Assembly (NCBI GenBank): GCA_036346405.1
Contig: CM070568.1
Span: 35,746,820 to 35,810,819, forward strand
Source of the DNA: Phyllostachys edulis
Lineage: Eukaryota; Streptophyta; Magnoliopsida; Poales; Poaceae
Direction: 5' to 3'
Length of the DNA: 64,000 nucleotides
Both the position numbers and the translations under genes were made by a program. Below, in pieces: positions 54,761-64,000 of this stretch; the first letter of the stretch is position 1; each line of letters opens with the position of its first letter. The notes under the pieces were generated by a model that was not told where the DNA came from, did no database searches, and saw only the letters and a program-made list of their open reading frames with translations.

Positions 54761-55639
54761 CCAACTACCCTACCTGCAATCCAACTTTTTGATGACATGC
54801 TAGTTTTCACTCTGCTTGTTGATACACAATTGTGATCATCTACCATCTCGCTGACCTGCATGACAAATGTTCAACATTTAGTAACATAAAGTATGCAATA
54901 AATTATACTAAGTTAGCAAGATTAAAGTTAGTACCTTGACATTTCTTTTATTTGGCATCAGAACAGATACTATTCTCCAGGGGCATTCTTCATTTTTGCA
55001 TGAACCTCTGAACCTTGTTGGATCTGATTTGCCTATGACTAGATCAAATTCTTCATTTATTGCATATTACCTAATAGCCATCCTGAAGTCTTTCATGGAA
55101 GGGAATGTGCATCCCACTGCCATCCTTAGCCCATCCCTATCATACATACGGTGCCTTTCCTTAGGATTATTGTCATCCACTGGGATTTCAGCCACAACAG
55201 GATCCTCTTGCAGCTCATTGATTGGTGGTTGCACACCAGAGTTGGCAGCATTGTGAGTCCCAGCAGTATGCATCTTGTGGTTAGCAATGCCATCCTCATT
55301 TGTGAGTCCCAGCAGTTCATACATCACATCATCTCCCATTGCCACATCTCTGTCATCCTCAGCAGCTGATGCATTAATGTGAAGGGTTGACCAATCCACC
55401 CTGCCTTCTGATGCATTGGTTGAGACATATGGTGTATATGCTTCAGTTGCTGTGGTACTGCATTGGAGGTGCCTTCTGATGCATTGGTTGGGACATCTGG
55501 TGTATATGCTTGATTCTTTGAAGTCTTGCATTGGAGGTGGTCACGCATTGGGATATTTGTGTTGTGACATTGTCATAACAGAATGAGTGGAATCATGCTG
55601 GCTTTCATTCAACACCGGCCTTGATTTACTCCCTTTCTT
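54761..55639 (-). pseudogene. MULE-1 transposase, N-terminal part
   Basis: The exon from 55531 (ELQEDPVVAEIPVDDNNPKE, MAVGCTFPSMKDFRMAIR) continues past a TAA at 55067-55069 with YAINEEFDLVIGKSDPTRFR and NEECPWRIVSVLMPNKRNVK. This is the conserved MURA DNA-binding region (FR.A...YA......K....R....C....CPW). An intron of about 75 bp (near 54859-54933) precedes VSTSRVKTSMSSKSWIAGRV. The frame then runs into gypsy-4. The extreme N-terminus contains a tandem duplication. Confidence 0.82.
55404..55540. repeat. 68-bp tandem duplication in the MULE-1 N-terminal coding region
   Basis: Two adjacent units beginning CCTTCTGATGCATTGGTTG and ending TGCATTGGAGGTG. They have small differences in the middle. 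Confidence 0.8.
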
Positions 55640-56272
55640 GTCGACAATTTCAACATGAGACACCTCTAGCTGGGTGGACTGGGTGGCGAGGCTGCACGAT
55701 GAAGCAGCTCCCCGACGGCGACAGGGAGGAGCTCCGAGCTACTCGACGGATCGGCGGAGGCGGCGTGCGCGGCTCCGGGGCAACCCGAGCGCCGGCGGTG
55801 GTGTGGGCGGAAGCCCGGAGGAGATCTCGGAGAAGCGACGGCGACAGGGAGGCCGGCGGAAGCCCGAGCCGGCGCACAACCACGCAGAGGCGACGGCAGC
55901 CCGATGGCGCACGGCTCTCCCGCAGACGGCGCAAGCAAGATCGGAGAGGCTACGGGAGCCCGAGCCGCCCCGCGCTTGGGAAGGCGGCGCTTGCAGATCG
56001 GGAAGAAGCCGAGGAAGATCAGCAGCGGCGACCGGCGACGACAAGTGACGGGTGGTGGCAGAGAACAAGGGAAGGGCGGCGGCCGGCAGAAAGACCGGCG
56101 GCGGCAACTGTAAGACCTTAACCCTAACCTCGCTCTGATAACATGTTATGAATAACGCTTGTATTCATTATGAGGCCAATTGGCCAATATATATATAAGT
56201 ACAGGTGTGACATATATGCAAAGAACCTCTTATACAACAGAGAAAATACATATATATCTAACACATTTAACA
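55640..56272 (-). mobile_element. copia-4: 5' LTR and leader of a truncated copia-like element
   Basis: The LTR at 56144-56272 (TGTTATGAATAACG ... ACACATTTAACA, 129 bp) is directly followed on the minus strand by a primer-site variant TGTTATCAGAGC (56132-56143). A very GC-rich leader extends to about 55640. Open frames in the leader are long on both strands but look like base-composition effects. The rest of the element is missing. Confidence 0.65.
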
Positions 56273-56781
56273 CCGTTCACATCAGGTTAATGAGTTATTT
56301 ATGTTCAACACTGCTTACAATACTACTCCTTTATTACCAATTTCCTAGAGAAGGATCATTATTACAACATGGATTTGTTCCACTCGAAAGGCGTGATAAG
56401 ATACTAGAATTTCTTCTGGTCACTGACTTACCAACAACGATTGTAATGTAAATAAAATTGTCACATAAAGCTTTTTGATACACCTTAAAACCATGGCAAG
56501 CTAGACCAGAGGTTGCCGATTCTTGACTTTCTTTGTTTTCCTGTCTGCACTGAACTTTCTTGCCCAGTTTTTGCGATTATTGATTGATTTGTCTATTTGT
56601 CCAGCTCCACTTGGAAAATGCATCCTTAATTTCTCAGTTCTCACACCATTCTATAGTCTTTAGAGTGGGAGATTATAGTTGCTTGATTACCAAATAACAG
56701 AACCTATACAATTTTCTGATGCATCCCTGACTTAAATACAAACATTAGAGCCTTAGACCATACAGTATTGAACGGTTGGTC
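56273..56781 (-). other. 3' flank of the receptor kinase gene
   Basis: AT-rich, no coding signal. Probably contains the 3' untranslated region. No other feature is recognised. Confidence 0.5.
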
Positions 56782-59700
56782 TCATCTTGGTGTGGGAACT
56801 ATGTGAGTTACTGATGAATTCCCTACCTGTTCCAACTCGAGCACGCTTTGCTGTATCGGGTCACTTGCTTGAGCATCACTGTGCAAGTCACCATTTGTTG
56901 TGCTGAGATTGTTTGCGGTGCTTGGGACTGAGCTGTAGTAGCCCATTGCATCAGACACCTCCAGCTCCAAGCTCTCCTTGAGCTCCACCACAACGTCAGT
57001 CATCGTTGGTCGCTCCCTTGATGGCTGTTCTTTGCACTTCAGTGCCAACTCTGCGACCTTCCAGATAGAGTTGACATCGTACTCTCCTCCCATCCTCGGG
57101 TCAGCAATGCTCTCGATGTTACCCTCCGAGAGCTTCTGGCGCACCCACTGTGCAATGTGGATGCTCTCGGTGTCACTGACGGGGACCGCCGGTGGCTGGC
57201 CGGTGATGAGCTCCAGTAGTACAACTCCGAAGCTGTACACGTCACTCTTCTCACTGAGCCGAGACGTATTGTAGTATTCAGGGTCCAGGTACCCTAGGGT
57301 ACCTGCCGGTTGGGTGGTGATGTGGGTCATGAACTCATCGGCAAACACCTTCGTCAGCCCAAAGTCGGATATCTTCGCCTGTAGATCAGCAGATAGCAGG
57401 ATGTTCTTGGTCTTCACATCCCTATGGATCAGTGGCGGTTGGCATGACTTGTGTAGATACTCCAATCCTGCATCCATGACCAGTGGCCAGTAAGTAGATA
57501 ACAAATTAACAATAGGTTAAGAATTAGGTAAAAACTATCCAGACTTGGTCAGAAGTGTGAGGATTTGCCAAGTGCCCAAGTCTAATCTGTATAAGTATCA
57601 AGGTAAATCAGTGTGTGTACCCGTACTATAAATCATGGTACAGTCCTACTACTATATTATTTCAGGTGTGTCTTACATACCATGGGCAGAGTCGAGAGCA
57701 ATCTTGAGACGTCGATGCCAACTGAGGGGCGTAGCAACAGAGGCCTCTCCTGTGATAGAATATCAGAAAATATAGCTATAAAAAGGTTTGTGCAGAACAG
57801 TAAAAGGATGGCAAAATAAAGTATGTGGTTGACTGGTGAAATTTGGCCACAATGTGTGGCAATTGTCATGAAAAAAGTGTGCTTTTTTAGAAGAACTTGG
57901 CCCTTGCTTTGGCCATAACATCTGTTAATAGTGGAGAGCGGGCACATGAGTGCAGCATTCACAGTTGAGAAAGAATACAAAGCAGGTAATGGTGGATAAA
58001 TAAGTATGACATGCCGCACTGTGAGTGTGTTCAATTGAGCACCAACCAAATATCCTCTAGGAAGCGTGTTTTTACTAAGAAATGTGTCTTTTTCTCACAA
58101 ATGTGCTGAGTGTTCAGGTGGAGATTCGGGAACGGCGGGAACGGCGTTATCCGCATGTTACTCCACTCCGCTTGGTTAACAGGCAAGTGCTTGGTAGAGC
58201 GATAGCCTGTAAGTGCTATGAAATATGTGATGTTTGCGTGATATGATAATGTTTATGTGATGATGCTTACATAGTAATGTTTACATGAGGATGCTTCCAT
58301 GATAATGTTTATGTGATGATACTTACATGGTAATGTTTACATGAGATGCTTACATGATAATGTTTAAATAATGATGCTTACATGATAATGGTTTCGTGTT
58401 GATGGCAATGATGATGGGACAAGGTGAGCAATGAGACTACCTTGTTAATGATGAATCATGTTAATGCCAATGGACATGTACATTTGCATCATAGCAAGAA
58501 TGCATGAGCCAGGTCGGTGAGAAAGTCATGTAACTAATCCGGTGAGGTCGGTGAGAAAGTTACATAACTAATCCGGTATACTCTAGATGAAGTCTTACAT
58601 CTGTAGGGACTGGATAAAGTCATACAATGTAAGGACCTCATCCTAACGAAGATGGGGGAAGAGTGTGTCATCGACGGGTGAACACTCCGCGATACCGGTA
58701 TTAGCTAATGAGATGCATAAGAGCATGAGCATGATGGTGCATTCGCATACATGGGCAATGCAATGAGCAAATGAGCATGTAGAATAGTGGTGCATTGCAC
58801 TAAAGGAAAGTTATGATGGAAATAATGAAATGGATATGTTTATGTTAGTGTGGTAGTGATTATCATTTCTATTATGTGCTTGCTGAGTCTTCGGACTCAC
58901 CCTTGCTTGTCATTATTTTTTTAGGTGATCATTGCAGATGACATGCTCCGGGAAGGGAGAATAGATCATCCACGTCACATGTAGTTACTCATGCAAACCA
59001 TTCTCCCTAGATATTTCACTTTTGTTTTATTATATCTAGTTGTTAAATTAGCTGCGCATGGTTTGTATTGAATAATGTGTAGTGGTAGCATTCTGAATCC
59101 AAGTGGCGGATCCAGGTGTTACATCACCGCTGCGCCGCTGCTCTAGATCGGGTCGCTTCCGATGTCGCCCGATGTGCCGTCGATGGCCTCTTCTCGTCCA
59201 GCGCCCCTGGATGGAGCTCCTCTCGTCGTGCAGGTCGCGCAAGCGGTGCTCGTCGAGGCCCTCGTTCTGGATCTCGGCGACCTTGGCGCCTATCTCGCGG
59301 AGGATCACGTGGCGCCAGCGCTCGGCGTCGGCGAGGTCGCGGCACTCTGAGGCGAGATAGGGCCGGCGCTTGCGGGGCTTGCGCTTCTCCTCCTGCTTCA
59401 TCGTGATGAAGTGGTTCAGCATCGACTGCGCCTTTTCCTCGTCCGCCTGCTCTTCCGCGCCTGCTACTGGTGCTGCTGTCGCTTACTGCGGCTCTCCCAT
59501 GCTCCATCCCTCCGCCTCGCCTGCTCTTTCGCGCCTGCTGCTGGTGTTGCAGTCGCTTCTTCGGTGGGGATCTCGAGCTTGAACTCCTCCTCGATCGCCA
59601 TCACCACCTCCACCGTGTCCATGCTATCCAGTCCTAGATCCTTCTCGAAGTGCGCCTCCGGGGTCACCTTGGTGGGTGAGAACGTCGAGGATGCAGTTGG

Positions 59701-62700
59701 GGTCTTTAGTACTGGTTTTTGCTTGGTAGAATAATCGGAAGGCCCTGGAGAATGGAGATGGTTGGGTTGTGCTGGCTCCTAATCGGTGGTTCGGCTACCT
59801 GCATGTTGTTGCTGCCGTTGTGTGCTCATTAGTCTTTTCTAGTCATTAGTTGTGCTAGTTGCTGCTGCTCATTAGTAATGCTAGTCGCTGCTAGCTATTC
59901 TCGCTCTACTGCTAGCTATTCTTTCTCTTTTTCTTTTGTTGTGTCTATCTAAGTCTATACCACTTTATCTTTGAGTTCGTCTAAGCCATACGAGTCTACA
60001 AATTTATTGTCAGTCATAGAAGTATATGAATTCTTTTTGCATGACAGCAACCGCCGCTCTTTTCTTCGAGCTGCTGTAGATCGTCGTTATGATGCCGCCA
60101 CTCTCTATTAGCCACTGCCCTGAGCTTTTAAAGCTGTTGTACTTCTTGTGCACTGCGTCTCTGTTGCGCTTCTTGTGCACTGCGCCGCCGCCGTCTTGGG
60201 CTTTGATCTACGTCGCCATGTTTCTATCTATTGCTATTCGGCTTGATTTGACAGTTTTCTCTATTTTTGTCGGTTTCATCATCTTCTTCGTCATGTTGCC
60301 GCGGTCGACTTTGCTCCCGCACCTTGTGCTTTATGGACTGCCGCATGACATCGGATGGGAGGAGATCTTTTGTCGACATATTTTTCAAGAGCTGCATGCT
60401 ACGACGATATTATCAAGACTCGAACTTCGGCTTTTCCCTATTTTAGTGTCAACCCTTTCCAAATGCAATGCTATTGCATACGCCTTGAATTTGAGGGGAG
60501 TGGTAAGGATATAAGGTATTAGTGGTATTTCCTATTGTATTAGGGTTTAGTCTTGTGTCCCATTTGTATTCTATATATATTACTCATTGGGCCTCTTCAA
60601 TATACACACAATATTCATATCACTGAGGACTTGTTTGGCAAAGTTGAAACAATTAAAAGTAAAACTTAGTAGTGGGTGAAAGAGTATGCTGAACTAATTA
60701 GGTGCCTAAAGGTGAGGGGTTTTTTTAGAGAGGGAGACTAACTTGCCTCTTAGACGGTCCTCTAGGTCTCCTCCATGCATATATTCATAGACAAGGGCCA
60801 GATGTTTCTTGTCCTTGCAATAGCCAATCAAGGAAACCAGGTTTCTGTGATGAACTCGACTCAAGTGTTGGGCCTGCAATATGCAATAAGAACATTTGTT
60901 TCAAGCAAACAAATGATAAATTTCAAGTTAACAGCCTACCTCAGCTAAAAACTCTTTATCCCCTTGAGAAGATGTTTTTGAACGCATCTTGACAGCAACA
61001 GGACTTTCATTCTTCAAATAACCTAGGAAAACAGGACCAAATCCTCCTCGCCCTATTTCTTCTCTGAAGTTAGCTGTAATGAGCTTGAGCTCCTTGTAGG
61101 TGAACTGTTTGCTCTCGAATACGTTCGACCTGTCTCTAGGGCTATTAAGCCTAGATTTGTTCGCCATCCGTGTCTCTGGAATCAAACCTGATCTTATATG
61201 AACGGTCTCCAGTTACTGCAGATTTAACGGTTCCCTTGATGTAATGTTACCTTGTTTATTTCTCCTTCTATGTAGGATAAGAATTGCTGCCACAAACAAT
61301 AGAATTGCTACAGCTAATGGAACAACTATTGCAATGACAAGTGTACTGTTGATTTCCTTGTTCTCTGGCGCACAGGTAGAAGCACCATTCTCACAGAGAT
61401 TTGCATTGTTACCAATCCTAGCATTAGAACAACAATATCTGAATTAATTAAATTTGGAGAAAGAAAATGCGATAACTGTACTTGTTTGAGTTAAGTAGTA
61501 GTTGTTGTTTCTTTTTAATTCCTTGACCACTGGATCCTTTAGGAAAGATTGCACAATCCTTCTAAAAAGAACCTCTTTGTATTAGACGAACTCTAGGCTC
61601 AAACATTTTTTTGGGGCAAAAAGAACAAATACTCTTAAGCTATTTCCTTGAAATGATGTTATATAAGTTTTTTTTACGAGAATGTTATATAAGTTACAAG
61701 TTAGCCACATGATGCAAACCTTAATACAAGAGATCCATTTTGACTCTTTTCTCGTAGGGTTGCAGGAATTGATCCGCTGAGTTTGTTGCTTGACAAATCA
61801 CTGTATAAATCCAATACATTTTTATCATACCGATGCAATTTATTGTAAATTGAATTCAAGTGAACAAGAATACTTACAGGAATGTGAGTGATGGCATTTG
61901 TGCTAGAAAATCAGGTATTGGACCAGATAGGCTGTTGTTTGACAAGTCCCTGGAATTGCAATACTTATGAAAATACTCTAATAGGTAAAAATGATAACAT
62001 CTAAGTAAAAGTTAAATGTTGCGCTACTTCAAGATTCTGTAAGCGAATTTAGTAGCTAAAAATTAGAGGTATGGAGGTGATAACCGGAAGGAATTCTAAA
62101 ACTCATACTGTACAAGCAGATTAGCAGAATATGTTGTATGATGATACCGGGCACTTACAAGTATTGAACGGATTTTAGATCACCAAAAGAAGGATCAACT
62201 GCACCGGTCAACACACTAGATGACAAGTTTCTGTAGGAAATACTGCAATAATTAATACCTTGACATGGAAAAGTTTTCTTTTCTTTCAGTGCAAGCATTC
62301 CATACAGGGCCATAATTAATGCTTTTGCATTTGGTCATAAGTGTTGTTATGCTTGTAAGTTTAAACTTACAGAGCAGTTATCCATGCAGGGCCAGATGAA
62401 GAATAACTACAGTTCAGGCCATCCCAGGCAAATGCTTTTGGTGCGCAAGGATCACCCATCCAGTTTTTCTTCAGTACATACTTCATGGATATTGTCATCA
62501 TGGCCTCAGCTGTTCATACGGAAAAACACAATAAGGTAATTCTAAAGTTTTACTTTATGCTATCCAAACAAATAATTCAAAGGTGAGCTTGTAAATTTTA
62601 AGCCAAAATGAGATCTTTGACAAAACTATCAAACATAGAGGTCAATGCAAGAAGTTCTACATCCTATTTGATTGCAATAAAATATTCTATGTCAGCATTC

Positions 62701-63278
62701 CTATGCTCAACACTACTCGATGCTGACGGATGCAAGTTAACAGCACTGTGACCAAGTTAAAGTGTTATCCATGCAGTGTCATCATACCGTCTCTATCATT
62801 CGTCGCAAGCTCAGTCATTTGCTGCACCGAGTATATCTCGAACGCATTCAGGATTGGGGGTAGCGTCGCATCTGGTGTGGCAACAAGCGAGACAGCGTGT
62901 TGGCTCGACCCCTGCACCATCCTTTTCACAACCTCTGCAGAAAGGTACTTTGGGGTGTATCGTTGGCTGCCATTCCATGAAGCATTGTCGACAAGGATAT
63001 CAAACTGCCTCAGCGCATTTCTTGGCACCCTCTGTACCTCGGCGAAGTAGAGCAGCAGAAGGTAGGTTGTATTGTCATTGTTCACGGAAGGATCTGAGCT
63101 CCATGAGAGGTCGATCCGGGTACCATTCACCGGGGTGGTGGCGCTCCGCAGTATCACCGATGGCTCGTCGAAGCTGCTGATGTTGGAGACGTTGACGGTG
63201 TCTAAGGTTGTTATGTTGGTCCATATAGCAACATCGCCGTAACACTGCCAGATGCGGTCGTAGGGATCATATGGGTAC
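56782..63278 (-). CDS. Malectin-like LRR receptor-like kinase (LRR-I type), first exon missing
   Basis: A plasma-membrane receptor Ser/Thr kinase; ligand unknown. Ten exons, 5' to 3': 63278-62788, 62509-62371, 62230-62159, 61949-61878, 61800-61720, 61417-61251, 61187-60940, 60873-60747, 57749-57681 and 57467-56782. Codon phase is kept throughout (about 716 codons) with no stop. They encode the second half of the malectin-like ectodomain ([12 protein letters not shown]), a GDPC motif ([10 protein letters not shown]), three LRR-bearing exons ([12 protein letters not shown]) and a TM segment ([20 protein letters not shown]). The kinase has [28 protein letters not shown] and [10 protein letters not shown]. 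Kinase residues look intact. The exon 60873-60747 uses a GC donor. Exon 1 with signal peptide should lie to the right but is not seen by 64000. Confidence 0.9.
58100..59122 (+). mobile_element. LTR fragment in the kinase intron
   Basis: Ends GGATCCAGGTGTTACA and contains TTGCTGAGTCTTCGGACTCA and CCTTGCTTGTC, the R-region signature of grass gypsy LTRs in plus orientation. The left limit is unclear, and no internal region of an element is attached. Confidence 0.55.
58237..58581. repeat. Imperfect tandem repeats within the LTR fragment
   Basis: 58237-58390 has repeated units of the type ATGATAATGTTTATG and TGATGATGCTTACAT. 58511-58581 has two copies of a 35-base unit starting AGGTCGGTGAGAAAGT. 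Confidence 0.75.
59213..59444 (-). pseudogene. Captured ISY1-like splicing-factor fragment
   Basis: Minus strand [40 protein letters not shown] and [20 protein letters not shown], ending at RDLHDER. This matches the N-terminal 70 or so residues of Isy1, a roughly 300-residue spliceosome (NTC-associated) protein. The remainder is absent. It has no start codon of its own and joins the ACP fragment upstream through a short repeated stretch. It is GC-rich unlike its surroundings, which suggests capture of exon 1 of a host gene. Confidence 0.75.
59538..59682 (-). pseudogene. Captured mitochondrial acyl carrier protein fragment
   Basis: Minus strand [20 protein letters not shown] and [20 protein letters not shown]. 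This is the central part of mitochondrial ACP with the Asp-Ser-Met motif; Ser is the phosphopantetheine attachment site. Neither the targeting peptide nor the last helix (NEADKI type) is present. After EEA the text changes to an Ala/Gln/Arg-rich tail. Same strand as the ISY1 fragment and 94 bases upstream of it. Confidence 0.8.
59683..60500 (+). other. Intronic spacer, low-complexity CT-rich, no gene
   Basis: Repeated TAGTTGCTGCTGCTCATTAG-like words near 59840-59930. An open frame 60089-60514 is hydrophobic and probably chance. It may be the internal region of a non-autonomous element whose LTR follows. Confidence 0.4.
60501..60623 (+). repeat. copia-5: short 3' LTR with polypurine tract
   Basis: TTGAGGGGAG precedes TGGTAAGGATATAAGG ... 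ATATTCATATCA (123 bp). The layout, polypurine tract then LTR with TATATA and a TG...CA frame, is typical of small copia LTRs. No partner LTR is found in the window. Confidence 0.6.
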
Positions 63279-64000
63279 CTATTGTTTGCAAGAAACCAAA
63301 TCAAAAGTGAGGAATGGTCAGAAATTACTGATGTGACACGTGTCTGAATTGACCAAGAGTTGCCAGAAAAATTTGACACTACATTACTGGTTGGCAAGAA
63401 ACGGCCAACTGAAAAATACTAGGGATACGAATACATGATACATGATTGCATTTTGTTTGGCATTTGAAGAGGATGAGTTACTGCTGGGTAAAATAATGGA
63501 AAACATAGCGGTGCATTGTGTTATTACAGATTAGTGAATCCAAAGTTGGAATTCAACAATGAGAAAATCAGATCAAATATTGTTTGTGGAAGTAAAGAAA
63601 CCCTCGCTTTTCAAAATACTTGGATGTCTATGGAAGGTTCTTTTGAGGAGAATGAGATGTCTGCTCTGGAAAGTCTTCTGCTGTTCAAGGACTGAAAGTT
63701 GCTGCTGATGGATCAATTCATTTCCTATTTAAGACTGAAGGTAGCATAAGTTCCACTACTACTGACAATAAACTGAAGATCATTGGTATCAGGTTCAGAA
63801 AAGAGATGGATGGCCGAGGAAGAAGACCCAGGAGTAAAGAAGAATCTGTCTTGGCAACAATTCTTTATGGTGATGTTGTGTGCTGGTCAATGGCCAGACG
63901 TCAATTAGGTCGCATTTCACGGGGGCCTGCACGTCGGTGCCTTTTGGGGGTGCTCACAATGACTCTATGAGATCTATATGCACAACCTCCTATGTGTAAG
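63279..64000. other. Upstream side of the kinase gene, nothing recognised
   Basis: 63279-63420 is intron-like. 63421-64000 shows no malectin-like exon and no transposon end that I recognise. A few short plus-strand frames (near 63560-63700) end quickly in stops. Confidence 0.45.

Larger units (their letters stand above)
37359..55639 (-). mobile_element. MULE-1: autonomous Mutator-like element, decayed and interrupted
   Basis: Minus-strand MURA-type transposase exons lie at 54761-55531 (N-terminal part) and 37964-39697 (catalytic and C-terminal part). They are separated by gypsy-4. The left terminal region is further split by the solo LTR. I could not find terminal inverted repeats or a 9-bp duplication, so the outer limits are approximate. 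Confidence 0.75.

Noticed and set aside
55621..56121. 166-codon plus-strand frame and its minus-strand overlaps in the GC-rich leader
   Set aside because: Arg/Gly/Pro-rich, open in five frames, no recognisable domain, and located between a copia primer site and MULE sequence. Best read as leader.
57468..57504. Met at 57504 as start of a short kinase
   Set aside because: Those nine codons are intron. The exon begins at 57467 after a GCAG acceptor and continues the kinase frame from 57681.
60089..60514. Hydrophobic 141-codon frame as a membrane protein
   Set aside because: It runs into the copia-5 polypurine tract and LTR. CT-rich composition gives Leu/Phe codons by default.

Overview
The window is plant nuclear DNA, almost certainly from a grass (Poaceae) and plausibly Oryza. 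That assignment is inferred from the transposon lineages, GC-rich captured gene fragments and a malectin-like LRR receptor kinase. I could not compare it with any database. About nine tenths is nested, mostly decayed transposable elements. There is one apparently intact multi-exon host gene and one shattered paralogue exon.

Left block (1-16791): a minus-strand Ty1/copia element (copia-1; left LTR outside the window) has lost its reverse-transcriptase core. A complete Ty3/gypsy element (gypsy-1, 3048-16102, TSD ACCTT) is inserted in its leader. Gypsy-1 is minus-strand, from gag at the right to integrase at the left. It also carries an eight-exon gene on the opposite strand (4037-6785) with its own TATA box. 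A Mutator-type non-autonomous element with a GC-rich cargo (10628-11936, 9-bp TSD) is inserted inside the gypsy-1 reverse transcriptase codons.

Middle (16792-32976): a Mutator-type MITE is followed by a malectin-like receptor-kinase exon remnant. That exon is split by copia-2 (18103-23527, TSD TTACT) and cut off by copia-3. The copia-3 LTR was itself hit by a 5'-truncated LINE (14-bp TSD). Then come gypsy-2, with a 3.2-kb LTR containing a palindrome array and an integrase whose two Asp are lost, and a related LTR fragment (gypsy-3).

Right-centre (32977-55639): an old autonomous MULE with a MURA-like transposase on the minus strand is broken by a 4.2-kb solo LTR (33126-37358) and by gypsy-4 (39698-54760). 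Gypsy-4 has 4.9-kb LTRs full of GAGGTC/GACCTC hairpins and a frameshift-riddled gag-pol.

Right end (55640-64000): a truncated copia leader and LTR, then a minus-strand LRR receptor-like kinase gene. It covers the second half of the malectin-like ectodomain, LRRs, TM segment and kinase in ten exons, 63278 to 56782, with the frame kept across every junction. Its first exon is not in the window. One intron is swollen to 3 kb by LTR debris and a chimera of ISY1-like and mitochondrial-ACP-like coding fragments.

Nothing here is a clear new biological system. The best leads are the spliced antisense gene of gypsy-1, the two kinds of palindrome array inside LTRs, and the ISY1/ACP capture.
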